A stretch of 64,000 nt of DNA from Cladochytrium replicatum (Eukaryota > Chytridiomycota > Chytridiomycetes > Cladochytriales > Cladochytriaceae). Where the stretch lies: contig JAHLKD010000026.1 in assembly GCA_025526935.1 (NCBI GenBank), forward strand, positions 425,266 to 489,265, in the 5' to 3' direction. The notes below the pieces were generated by a model. The model made no database searches and was not told the origin of the DNA. It was given only the letters and a program-made list of their open reading frames with translations. Shown piece after piece: positions 34,392 through 45,939 of the stretch (the stretch's first letter is position 1; the number at the start of each line of letters is the position of its first letter). Both the position numbers and the translations under genes were made by a program.

Positions 34392-35039
34392 TGAAACCTC
34401 ACAAAAAGCAACCATGTGAACTCTTAATGTTAATCTTTCAGTGGTATCATTGGCAATGTTTGTCCAAAGAAGCACAAATAATATAGGCATATTCTGATGC
34501 ATCACATACATATTTAGAGTCCTGATCACAAAATGCTCCAAGCACCTTTTCAGGATGCAAACCAGTAAGACCTGGCTGGCAAGGAATCTTCTAGTTGCCA
34601 TCCAGGTCTAACAAAATCCATTGTACTTCCAGATTGGCACTTCTGCTGCCTAGTGGGACACTCAGATTTAAGGGTGCATTGAAGTTTGTTCATAAATATA
34701 CAACTGCCAAACATTGTCTTTCCTTCGTGTCGCTAGTGTTTCATAATTTGACAATTGAACTATCGCAGAACGATTGGCACTGTCATGGTCTCCCATATTC
34801 ATGAGGCTCATTCACAGTTACCCGCATCTTCACAGTAACCCACATCTACAAACAAGGTCTGCCACCAGGAGTAAAGTCTAACATTAGTAGATAATCAATT
34901 TAAAGTATGTTACAATTGTTCGATTTGTCGAGTCAAATGATACTGTGTATTGCAAATTGGTTCAGCCACATATTCCTTAGAAATTGTAAGTTTGTTTCTT
35001 CCCTTCAGTCTTACAAAGAGGAGCAGAAGAAGATGAAGC
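34392..35039. other. AT-rich gap before the transposon block
   Basis: No gene supported; short frames here have no recognisable content. It marks the start of the gene-free zone. Confidence 0.4.
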
Positions 35040-35760
35040 GTTTGAAAAAGACTTGTGCGCAGGTTGTTTGCCTTAGTCTTTTAAAGGACGCTCCCTTGCC
35101 TGAAAGCGACATTCAGCATTAGAATGAGCAGCATCTTTGTAAATTGAGTAAGGATTGTCCAGATCAATGTGTTTAGCTGCAGCATTTGCTTTGCGAGGGT
35201 TAAGCTGATGAATGATTAGAACTAGATGATGCAGTTGGGGCCATGTCCTCAGTTGCCTTCCTTTTGTGTTTGTTGGACACATCATATTGGGCAAAAGCTC
35301 TCAAATCATTCAGTAAATTGTTGATCATTATTGGTAATGGTGAGGACCATTGCTCATTGCAGGAACTGCAGCTGTGCAGGTTGATCTGCAGCAGCCTGTC
35401 CCGCAGGAGCAGCAGGAAGAGCTCCAGAAATTTGCTTCGGTTCCCAAGGAACATACAACTTAGACAAGACTTTGTTGTTCATCTTCCGCATAGAAGATAG
35501 CTGTACATCTGCATCAGTGATCTTTCTACAGAGTCTGATGAGAAACTCTTTGATCACTGCTTCCTCAGGATGTTCTGCAAGCTTTTCCTCAATCAAAACG
35601 ATCAAATCAAACACAAAATTGTTCCCAATGATTGCATTTGTTGAATCATCGCAGATTAAATCGTCAAATCGATTGCTCCACACACAAGTGGGCTTCAATA
35701 GGAACTTGGAGGTTCGCTGCATAGACTTTCTGGAGTTCCTTAATGCAATCACAAGCGTTG
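35040..35760 (-). pseudogene. Lineage A copia gag remnant (A1)
   Basis: Broken frames on the minus strand retain gag features: VFDLIVLIEEKLAEHPEEAV and IKEFLIRLCRKITDADV align with the better copy at 36.7-37.5 kb, and DAAHSNAECR resembles the stretch before a zinc knuckle. It follows the LTR at 35832-36542 in the element's reading direction, so that LTR is its 5' LTR. Several stops and frame changes show it is dead. Confidence 0.6.
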
Positions 35761-35831
35761 GGGAACTTCACAACAGGTCGAAGTTGTCGGGCATCAAACA
35801 AAGTATTGAATCAAGCAAGAGTTTGAATCCC

Positions 35832-36542
35832 TGTTGAGCCTGACAAATCTGCATTTCCGCGCGATAATTCTGCTGACCCCTCATGTTTTCTGCACAGATT
35901 GCAATGTAGGGTTTGTGTCGAAGTTGGTTTGAGGGCGATGTAATTTGATCAGTTTAAGTGTTGCTGATCTGCGACTTGCGCTAGAGATAGTCCTCAGGTC
36001 GATCTGTGTATGTGCAGAGTTTCGTGTTTCTCCAATCACGCTCTTGCGCCACAGCCACCCGAAATCTCATATCCCCACAGGCTCTTTGAATTGTGCAAAC
36101 AATTCAACTATACTGTCGTTTCGGCTTTTATAATTAACCTGTGACTAAAGATTTATAGGAATATCTAATATAAACATTATTCTCTCGAATAGAGAGATAT
36201 AGATCCCAGAGATCGTTCACAATAACCATTGTGAGCAGAACATGAATATTAGCTTGCATTAATATCATACGAGATGTATTCGAGTATGATATAACTGTCA
36301 GTAGCAAACTGATTAGCATCACATTCTTTCTCAAACGTGTGATCACTCTCAGAACTCTACTAGATTCCAATGAGTAAAGGAGGATGTCTTCATGACCAAT
36401 AGTTAGAAATGCCAGTTCTTTCATGTAATGTATGATTACGCATGAACTTGTCCCAGACGTCTCTGGTAAGGCTATTTCCCCTCAGTGTCGGTAGCGGATG
36501 AAGACTGGAGTAGCTAGTTCCATATATGTGCATGCATCAACA
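35832..36542 (-). repeat. Lineage A LTR, about 711 bp
   Basis: Bounded by TGTTGAGCC at 35832 and TGCATCAACA ending at 36542 (TG..CA). Beyond its right edge is a CACCCCCGCAG tract, the complement of a polypurine tract. Its right half recurs at 53975-54302 (same strand) and 54749-55129 (inverted), and a piece at 47382-47432. It is at once the 5' LTR of remnant A1 and the 3' LTR of the gag-only element A2. Confidence 0.75.
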
Positions 36543-36670
36543 CACCCCCGCAGTCAAAGCTGCGGTAGACAATGAGGATATTGGTATGAGCGTTGAGTCG
36601 CACGTCTGTTTGTTGGTAATGTATGTATTAGTCAACAAGAGATGCTTTTATCTGTTTCCATTCTCATCAT

Positions 36671-37525
36671 TCAAACTTTGGCTAGTTTGCGTTTCCTGCA
36701 GAAATTCTGCGTGTGGCCAGATTTGCCACAGAAATCGCAAGAGAATTTGTTGTTCTTCGCATCCTTTGATATTGATGCGGCACGATTGTTTGCAGTCTTC
36801 CTGTTGGCATTTCCTTTATGTGAGGAAGCATGTTTCTCAATCAAATATTTGAGTTGTTTACACTCTGCAGAAGAATGAGAAAAGTTGGCATGTAAAACAC
36901 AAACCTCATGAGCAGCATGAGCTTTCGGTAGTCTTTTGGTCTTTGCTCGCATGGCTTTGCCTTTGATTTGAGGTGATTCTGAAGGAGTGTAATCGCGAGT
37001 TACATCCATTTGAATGATTTCTCTCATCTCAGCAAGTAAGTTCTGCATTGTTCTCAGGTAATGGTGTTCTGATTGTATCTTCTGACCAGAATCATCCTCA
37101 TCATCAAGTAGATCAGGTCCATACTTTGTGAAAGTATCTATTGAGATGTGTCTGAGTAAAATCGAAAAGGATTGTAGATTGATATCAGGTTCACTGATCT
37201 TTGAGCAAACTCGAGTGAGAAGCTCCTGAATAACAGCTTCAGCTGGTTGGGTTGAAAGCTTTTCCTCACTGAGTTGAATCAGCTCAGCAATGAATGATTT
37301 GACTTCAAGTGCATCTTCACCGTTGGAGCAAGCTAGAGCTTTGAAACAGTCTTCCCAATGGCGGCTCTCAAAAGTTTTCTGCCGTTTAGCAGCGTAAATT
37401 CCGCGTAAAGCAGCAACTCGATCAACAGCATTCTGATGTTTTTGTACTAAATTGATGTCGACCTCCGGAAAACAATCGGCAAGACAACTGTTTGCAATGT
37501 TGTGTCCTTGAGATCGTTTGTACAT
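36671..37525 (-). pseudogene. Lineage A gag with CCHC zinc knuckle, in a pol-less element (A2)
   Basis: A 284-codon minus-strand frame encodes a copia Gag: helical capsid-like part (QNAVDRVAALRGIYAAKRQ, SFIAELIQLSEEKLSTQP, IQELLTRVCSKIS), then HANFSHSSAECKQLKYL and a zinc knuckle CDFCGKSGHTQNFC. Between the knuckle and the 3' LTR there are only about 130 bp; protease, integrase and reverse transcriptase are absent. The 3'-UTR (36543-36640) matches 54303-54400, where it leads into an RNase H gene instead, so pol was deleted here. The N-terminus runs into a frameshift near 37520, so I call it a pseudogene. Confidence 0.7.
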
Positions 37526-37564
37526 TCTTTAACGGCATAATCAAAATCATTTGTTAGGGCTGAT

Positions 37565-38282
37565 ATGAATAGCGATAATGACAATACTACAGACTCAGAT
37601 TCTGATGATAGCGCTAACACCTCATCTGATGAGGAGTTGGATCCCAATCAACGATTTTATCATCGAATGGATATCTCACAAATGCATGTTACTCCTATAG
37701 CCCAACATGATTCAAATGTTGATGATGAGCACGATACCACCAACTACTATAACCATTCGTTAAACATAAACGACGACACTTATGTACCACTTTCTGTACA
37801 ACACGTGCAAGAACAAAATGAAGATGATTCCCAAAGTGATTTGGAAGATTTACCATGGATTGGTGAAGATGATGACAACGTTTACAGATTTGTTGCACAC
37901 AAAGCCAAACGTCGCAAACTTAAAGGCAAACAACCTATGGTTACTCCAACAAACAGATTTCATCCCCAGCGAAGATATCCTTTGTTGAGACATAATATCC
38001 CCAATGTCAATGTAAATGAGAAAGCAAAATCGAGTACACCTGACGTTCCTATACCTCAAGGACACTTGAGAAGTATTCCCAATACAGTCCAGTAGGCTAT
38101 GTCGCGGCCTGATGAATGACCATACTGGCTTGCAGCCATGTGTGAAGAAAATCAACAACTTATCAATTTGGGAACATGGAACAAACGCATCTTGCCAAAT
38201 GGGAACAACCTTCTCACTGGTAAATGGGTATATTCATACAAACTTGTTGAAGATGGCAACATCATCCGATTCAAGGCACAAT
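37565..38282 (+). pseudogene. Lineage C copia pol, piece 1 (integrase C-end to start of RT)
   Basis: Open frame 37565-38095 is an acidic linker (DNDNTTDSDSDDSANTSSDE, LEDLPWIGEDDDNVYRFVAH) homologous to the linker before RT in lineage B. After stops near 38095-38115 the RT start follows: MCEENQQLINLGTWNKR and LLTGKWVYSYKLVEDGN. It is cut at 38282 by B1 and resumes at 44844. The 5' part of this element is missing. Confidence 0.8.
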
Positions 38283-38881
38283 TGTTGAACAAAGCTGTGG
38301 TCTGGATCCTCAAGTTGTGTGTGTTGTTAATTCACGGGTTAATGTTGCTAAGAGATGAATAAAGAAGATTGCGAGTCACAAGTACTAGTGCAAGAGAATG
38401 CTCCTTGTGTGTATCGCCACAGGCTCCTTAAATAAGTGTACTGTCGTTTTGGCTTTTCCTTCCGGAAGATCTGGATCGCAGCGATAAGGTTTGACTCTTC
38501 TTCTCACAGGCGTAGCGAAGCATAATCATGCTAAGCTGTGCGTGAGATCTAGCTCTCCTCAACAGGATTGTTCTCACACATGATTCCCACGAACACGTTA
38601 ATCATATGTAAACCTTTGCTGTGATCTGATCCGGGTTTCACTTCTACAAGTGGATGATAGAAAAGTAATGACAGTTTACTATACCTATGGCCGCAATAAA
38701 TATAACCCATGAAGAAATAACCGGAGGTATCCAAACTCGTAATAGATCATCATCTATATGCTTTAGTTCAATAGTTAGAAATGTTGCTCAGTGAAGAGTG
38801 ACATTTCTGTATATCGGGCGTTTGTGTTTTTGTACTATCAATGACTGGGTTGGCCAAGTCCATCAATCGAAATACTTAACA
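38283..38881 (-). repeat. B1 3' LTR, 599 bp
   Basis: Starts TGTTGAACAAAGC, ends ATACTTAACA in + orientation. Shares essentially all sequence with the other lineage B LTRs. Confidence 0.93.
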
Positions 38882-39008
38882 CACGCCCTCAGTCATTAGA
38901 TAGGTACAACCGAGAGTATCACTCAACCGATCATAACTTTCTGTAAATGCTGAAGTTGATATTCTATTGAAATAAAGGTGAGTTGTATGGACATCGCCAG
39001 CCGGTCGT

Positions 39009-42000
39009 TCAAGATAGTATATTAAGTGAAGACTGACTGACTAGCCCCAACGAGCCCCTGTGTTTAAGGTATAATTTACTTCCAAGAGGTTTAGTTAAGA
39101 TGTCCGCGATCATATCAGAAGTATCCATATGGTGTAACTCCTGATGTTTCTGTTCAACTTGGAGATTCACAAATCTCTCGCGAACGTCCATGTGTTTAGT
39201 CCGTTTGTTGTTGAACAGATTGTTTGCGATAGACTCGGTGGATTGATTGTCTTGCCATAAACGGAGCGGATTGAACGACGTAATTCCGATACCCGTCATA
39301 AGATTTTTCATCCACTTCATCTCACGCGATAGTTCGTTCAGCGCATACAGTTCGGCTTCCGACGACGAGGCTGCAATAGTCTGTTGTCGAATCGACTGCC
39401 AACTGATTGCCGCATTAGCGAACATTACCACGTAACCGGTTCGTGAGTATCTATCTGCATCGCCCGCCCAGTCTGCATCGGCATAACCTTGTGGGTTGTT
39501 AGCCGAATCAAACATGTAGAGACCGTCGGGTCTTAGCATCGGAGACGTGATACCAGTCCGTGTATAGTGTAAACCGTAATCCCAAGTACCGAGTAAATAT
39601 CGTTTTAATCGATAGAGAGCCTTTGATTCTGACTGTCGAGGATCAATCTGATGTTGTGCCAAAATATTGACTGCGTATGAAATATCCGGTCGTGTCTTAG
39701 TCGCCACGTACGATATCTTTATTAACATTGATCGAAATTGTGTTGCCTCGGCATCGGACAGTGTTGGTGTGGTCTCATCAAAGATATATGATTTTGACAT
39801 CGGTGTTTTGGTCGGTTTGATGTTGGTACCCCATAAGTTCGCTTCTTCGAGAATCTTCTTTACGTACAATGAATTGCTAAGGAAATATCCTTCCGTTGTC
39901 TGCAATAACTCCATTTTCAGAATCCATTTCGCCTTTCGAAGTACTGCCTACTGTGAACGAAGTTTCCAAATCGGTCTGAAACCGATGATATGCGTTTGGA
40001 TCTGTGGAAAAATGTAGTATATCATCGACATGAACGGTAGTGTGTTCGCAGGTATTATTTGTTGGATTGTATCGCCAGAAATGACAGATGTCTGCAATAT
40101 TCCTCACGAAACCAACACTGAGATATTGTTTCCAAAGAGTTTTGTACCATTCTCGAGCTGCCTGGTGTAGACAGTACAGACTTTTGATAAGTCTGCAGAC
40201 GATGGGTCGATTCCGGAAATCTACTCGTCCGAAACCATGAGGGAGTTTGACGTAGTTCTCTTCTTCCAGTATCGCATTGAGATATGCACCCTTGATATCA
40301 AACTGGAATATGATCATGCCGACTAATGCTGCTAATGCAATCAGAAAACGGATCGTGGACGTTTTCGTAACTGGAGAATAGGTTTCATCGAAATCCAATC
40401 CTTCAATCTGTGAAAATCCTCGTACGACCCAACGTGCTTTGAATCGAGTAATATTGCCATGTTCGTCAAGCTTATATGTGAAAACCCATTTGCCCGATAA
40501 TAAATTCCGTCCATCAGGTAAAAACGTTTCGGCCCAAGTATTGTTGCCGACTAGTTGTGTGACTTCCTCCTTCATCGCCGCTAACCAGAATGGAGCCTCA
40601 TCGGATCGTGATAAAGCCTCACGAAGAGTCTTTGGTGCAGTCTGTATATTTCCATTCGCAATTGGTTGTGTTGGATATGAGGAATCGGCCTTCAGGGTCC
40701 AATCGATATTAGGAACAGGATCGGGTAAACAAGGAATTTTGTTTCCTTTTGGCGTTCGACAAATTTGCACTTGCTTGACGTTTTCGTTTTCTTGCTGCAT
40801 ACGCTTCGTCGACATCTTCTCCAATGAATTGAAGATCACTTTCGAGTTGTGCATCATATTCCTCTACAGGAGATACGGAAGACAAATTCGGAGATTCTTC
40901 AGTAATGGATTGTGGAGTCGATAAATCAGCATTTGGATCATAATCAGCATCGTCTGGGTCATCATCGTCTAGTCCATGTAAATGTTCAACAACATGCATG
41001 TCACCGGCTTCTTCTAAGCGGTAATATATGGGGTCGTCGTTCATATCCTCATCGATTTCTTCGTCTGCAACGGTAGAAATCGGGAAATTGTCTGAGACAA
41101 ACTCAACAGTCGTCTCTTGCACCCCCTGATCCCCGGTTGGTATTTGATCAACATCGAAATATGTCCCGGCCTTCAGTGGATATTGTACCGTAAGATCGTC
41201 GAGTAACTGTCGGGTAGGATTATAACCAACAAAAACTCCCTCGTGGAACGTAACATGGAAGTATTCGCCTATTGTGTTTGTCCGAAAATTGAGTGCTATG
41301 ACGATCTTCAGGTCTTCACCCTTGTATCCGAGAAACAGACCTAGTTCAGACTTGTCTCGGATTCTGCGCGCCAACCTTTGTTCGTGTGAGATCCACAAAC
41401 TAACGAGTGTTCCAAAGGCGTGGATAGTTGCCAAATCTATCCGCTTGTCAAGGTAAGCACAGTACGGAATCGCATTCACAGCTGAATGGAAAGTAGCGTT
41501 CTTGACGACCGCAGCGTATAGGATGGAGAGTTGCACGAATTGAAGTGTTCGTGGTAGTCCAGCTTGTAGCAGCATCGCGTCCGACATATACTTGATCGAT
41601 TGTATATTCCACTCTGATATACCATCGAGTTCCTTTACTGACGGAGGAGCTGGGTGGACGCGGATGCGAGGAATCTTGGTATTGCACCATTGGATCAACC
41701 GTTTCGTAATCAATTCTCCTGAATCGGAACGTAGTTCAGCAACGTGTAATGGGTGATTGCGATTTTCCACATCAGCGATATGTCGAATCATACTATCCAC
41801 CGCATCACTCTTTCGATTCAGGAAGTAGATTGTGATGAAACGAGGTTGCTCGTCGACAATGATCTGCCAATATCTCTTCTTCTGTCCGTCGTAGATTAAA
41901 CGTACGACATCGGAAAACAGACGGAAAAGTTTCCTCGGAGCTCGACTTATTGTAGAATAAATCGGCTTCTGCTTCAGCTTCGTGCGACTACAGACCAAAC

Positions 42001-44194
42001 AATTCTGCATAATTGATTTGTTGACAAGATTGAATGCATCCAGTTCAACCTTGGGCATTTTGATGTTGAGCTTCTCTGCCGTTCGAAAGATCGTCCGTAA
42101 GTGGATGTGACCAAACTGCTGGTGTAACTTTGCAAGTTTGTGTACTGTCACTGGCGATAAGTTGGTGCTCACTCCAACTGTATCTTGAGATGCTCGTTGA
42201 CATTCATCATCGTTTGTTTGACGAATGCTGTTGTCTGACATTACATCGAGACCCATCGCGTGAGAAGATCGTACACCGGACGTAAAGTCCATCGACTGAT
42301 CGAGACCTTCTGCGGATACCGCTACTGCTTTAGCTCGTTGAGCTATCACATGCCGCGGTTGGTGAGTTCCGACGGTACTAACATTAGCATAGAGATAGTA
42401 CAAATCTCTTTCCCGTCGCCCAATAATAACGTGTTCATCCGTATCACCATGCGTGAGGATAACCTTGTCTTTGGTGAAACTCACAATGTCCCCGGAGTCT
42501 CCAATGATACTACACACCGATGCAAGTGTGTCTTCGAGATCAGGAACATAAAGTGCGTTGTGTATTATCTTAATTCGCCCATTGGGTAAGACTACAGATA
42601 CATCTCCAAAACCACAAACTGGAATTGTATGACTATCCGCTAGTTCCACCACGTCCTCGTCATTCGTATACGTCAGCGAACTAAAGGCATGACGATTAGG
42701 TGTCATCCAAACAGTTGCGCCTGTATCAAGCAAACCCACACGATCCTTTGCTTGAACATGTACACGGACAACCTTCTGTGCCGAGTGTGCGTTCACTATC
42801 GAAAACATATTTCCGATGTATGTGTCAGCATCTTTATCAACAGAAGTAGGTTGGGTAAGGTCAAAGATTACCTTCTTGGTCAACACCGGTTTGGCGGTAG
42901 ATTCGTCCTCCGACAAATAATCACCTGCATCGCCACGGCTGGCAATGAATGCACGAAAATCCGTGTCTAAACAAAGACTCTTTGCAGTGAGATAGCGTTT
43001 ACACGCCGACTGCTTGTGTCCTCGTTTGCCACAGAAGTTGCATGTGAGATCTGTCTTCTTTGCAGAAGAAGATGTGGACGACCTGGAGTCCTGCGACTGC
43101 CTGGTCCGAGTGGAACTGCTACTCCCACCGCTACTGCCTGAGCCACCCAAGGCACCCTGCTTACGGCATTGAGCATTGGTGTGAGACGAGTTCGGATGCA
43201 AGGTACAAATATCCTCCGACTTCGCAACCTTGGCTTTCGCTTTCGCCTTCGCTTTCTTCGCCTTTGCCTTCATGGCCTTCTTTGTCCCATTCGGCCCACC
43301 GGCATCCATGGTGACGTTGAGTTGGACCAATTGGTTGAGGTCGGTCAAGATATTTGACACTGTTTCGAAGTAATGCGTTGGCTTTTGGTGGAATGGTCAC
43401 GGAGCATTCGGGTTTGCAGCATCAATTGGATCTTGTATTAACGCCGGTTCCCATTCGGCATACGCAGAAGTGATCATTTTTCCGAGAAAAGGTACGAGGG
43501 TCCGTAGTTCAATTGTCTGCATTGTGATTTTTGCGACTAACCGGTTTAGTAGATCCTTGATTACGAGTTCGTCCGGTAAAGAGTTCAGTTTGAGTTCAAA
43601 CAACTCAGTGAGGTCGGTCACAAACTGCTGAACGCTTTCTGCCGACTGACCGTTCGTACATTTCAGATCTACCAGCCGTTGCTCCCACATAGACGATTTG
43701 ATCGGAGCTTGACTGCCAGCACTGAAAATTCGGCGAAGTCCATCGACTTTGCCTTTTGCTGACGCATAAGCTCTGACTCGATTCATGTCGCGTTTTGGGA
43801 AACATTCGCATAGAATTCCAACTGCGACGTTATTGTCCGCTTGTTGTGCACGGTAATCTTGCATCTCAGCACGATATTGCGTACGTAAGTGACTGTTGTG
43901 TGTGACGATCGCCAAATGTTCACGTAGTTCTGCTTCCCATTGTGCTCGTGCTTCGTTAGCAGCTCCGCCAGCAGCTCCGGCGATGACTATCGGACGCTGT
44001 GGGCGATTTCCTTCCGCTTCGTAATTCGGACTATCAGGAAGAGCCATTGGTTCTTGGAGAAGCATAGTGCCAGCGCCGCCACGTAAGTTTGCGTAAGTCT
44101 GCACTTGTTCCATGTACAGATCGAAATCCTGCAGCGTTTTACCGGTGAATGGCTTCGGCCGCGAAGATGTGGCGTCATTCGATCCTGAACCCAT
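39009..44194 (-). pseudogene. B1 gag-pol polyprotein gene, disrupted
   Basis: The frame follows B3 but is broken in three places. A nonsense change at 43397-43399 (CGA to TGA on the coding strand) ends Gag after NPNAP. A one-base insertion near 40715-40730 breaks the frame between integrase and RT. An extra T near 39934 breaks it after the RT active site. Domains are otherwise all present: Gag, zinc knuckle CNFCGKRGHKQSAC, protease LLDTGATVW, integrase, RT with HVDD, and RNase H (YADADWAGDADRYSRTGY, TIAASSSEAELYAL). The likely Gag start is the ATG at 44194 (MGSGSNDATSS). Confidence 0.9.
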
Positions 44195-44245
44195 CTTGTC
44201 GTTGTTGTCCAAAGAAATGTGTTAAGCAACGATTCGTAACTATTG

Positions 44246-44843
44246 TGTTGAACAAAGCTGTGGTCTGGATCCTCAAGTTGTGTGTGTTGTTAATTCACGG
44301 GTTAATGTTGCTAAGAGATGAATAAAGAAGATTGCTAGTCACAAGTACTAGCGCAAGAGAATGCTCCTTGTGTGTATCGCCACAGGCTCCTTAAATAAGT
44401 GTACTGTCGTTTTGGCTTTTCCTTCCGGAAGATCTGGATCGCAGCGATAAGGTTTGACTCTTCTTCTCACAGGCGTAGCGAAGCATATTCATGCTAAGCT
44501 GTGCGTGAGATCTAGCTCTCCTCAACAGGATTGTTCTCACACATGATTCCCACGAACTCGTTAATCATATGTAAACCTTTGCTGTGATCTGATCCGGGCT
44601 TCACTTCTACAAGTGGATGATAGAAAAGTAATGACAGTTTACTATACCTATGGCCGCAATAAATATAACCCATGAAGAAATAACCGGAGGTATCCAAACT
44701 CGTAATAGATCATCATCTATATGCTTTAGTTCAATAGTTAGAAATGTTGCTCAGTGAAGAGTGACATTCTGTATATCGGGCGTTTGTGTTTTTGTACTAT
44801 CAATGACTGGGTTGGCCAAGTCCATCAATCGAAATACTTAACA
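44246..44843 (-). repeat. B1 5' LTR, 598 bp
   Basis: Same bounds as the 3' LTR; one T fewer in a CATTTCTG run. Followed on the right by the target duplication ACGAT. Confidence 0.93.
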
Positions 44844-45138
44844 ACGATGGGTAGTTAGAGGGTTCTCCCAGATACAGGGAATGGATTTTGACAACACCTA
44901 TTCTCCTGTGGCGAAAACCACTACAATTCGATTACTAGTTGCTCTTACTGCAATTGTCAAATTACACATTTATCAATTTGACATTACAGGAGCATATCTC
45001 AATGCATCAGTTGAGGAAGATGTTTATGTTGAAATGCCTGATGGATTTACAGAGACTGACGAATCTGGCAATCCATTAGTTTGTAATCTTGTCAAAAGCT
45101 TATATGGTTTACATCACGCTGCTAGAGAATGGTACAAA
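44844..45138 (+). pseudogene. Lineage C copia pol, piece 2 (RT core)
   Basis: Continues piece 1 after B1: WVVRGFSQIQGMDFDNTYSP, HIYQFDITGAYLNASVEED and LVKSLYGLHHAAREWYK. It is intact for about 95 codons and is cut at 45138 by a solo LTR. Confidence 0.9.
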
Positions 45139-45718
45139 TGTTGAACAAAGCTGTGGTCTGGATCCTCAGGTTGTGTGTGTGTTAATTCACAGGTTAATGT
45201 TAGTAAGAGATGAATAAAGAAGATTGCGAGTCACAAGTGCTAGCGCAAGAGAATGCTCCTTGTGTATCGCCACAGGCTCCTTAAATAAGTGTACTGTCGT
45301 TTTGGCTTTTCCTTCCGGAAGATCTGGATCGCAGCGATAAGGTTTGACTCTTCTTCTCACAGGCGTAGCAAAGCATAATCATGCTAAGCTGTGCGTGAGA
45401 TCTAGCTCTCCTCAACAGGATCGTCGTTGCACATGATTCCCACGAACGCATTAATCATATGTAAACCTTTGCTCTGATCTGATCCGGGCTTCACTTCTAC
45501 AAGTGGATGATAGAAAAGTAATGACAGTTTACTATACCTATGGTCTGAATAAATATAACCCATGAAGAAATAACTGGAGGTGTCCAAACTTGTAATAGAT
45601 CATCATCTATATGCTTTAGTTCAATAGATGGAAATGTCACTCACTGTATATCGGGCGTTCGCGTTTTTGTACTATCAATGACTGGATTGGCCAGGTCCAT
45701 CAATCGAAATACTTAACA
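45139..45718 (-). repeat. Solo LTR of lineage B with perfect 5-bp target duplication
   Basis: 580 bp from TGTTGAAC to ACTTAACA with several small deletions against the 599-bp form. Flanks are ACAAA at 45134-45138 and ACAAA at 45719-45723. No internal sequence remains, so it arose by LTR-LTR recombination. Confidence 0.93.
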
Positions 45719-45939
45719 ACAAATGCCTCTGGGCAAAATATGAAGACATGGGATACATCCGTGATCTTTCTGATGCTTGTCATTTCTGGCAAATGCAATC
45801 ATCTACTCACAGTTCCACTGTGAAAATAAGTGAACACACTACTGTTCATGTAGATGATCTTCTTCATTTCTATCCTGACCCAAATGGCTACCAAGACTTC
45901 ATGGATGGCTTGAATTCCTCATTCAAGGTCGGAAGTCAC
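45719..45939 (+). pseudogene. Lineage C copia pol, piece 3 (RT active-site region)
   Basis: Reads LWAKYEDMGYIRDLSDACHF then HTTVHVDDLLHFYPDPNGY, homologous to lineage B RT including the HVDD motif. It is cut at 45939 by the hAT-like element. Confidence 0.88.

Larger units (their letters stand above)
38283..44843 (-). mobile_element. Ty1/copia retrotransposon B1, full length, inactive
   Basis: About 6.56 kb with two LTRs (38283-38881 and 44246-44843) bounded by TGTT..AACA, read on the minus strand. It splits the RT gene of lineage C: removing it joins ...TTCAAGGCACAAT to GGGTAGTTAGAG and restores the frame. The flanks ACAAT and ACGAT are the 5-bp target duplication with one mismatch. The two LTRs differ at few positions, so insertion is fairly recent. 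A PPT (GAGGGCG on the minus strand) abuts the 3' LTR. The primer-binding site was not recognised. Confidence 0.95.

Noticed and set aside
1-34400. Search for a linked defence, toxin or secondary-metabolite cluster
   Set aside because: Genes here are ordinary housekeeping and signalling genes without shared pathway, and no synthetase, toxin or nuclease pair was seen.
45139-45718. Considered as one LTR of a larger element paired with 44246-44843
   Set aside because: The sequence between them is lineage C RT on the other strand, and each has its own target duplication, so they are separate insertions.
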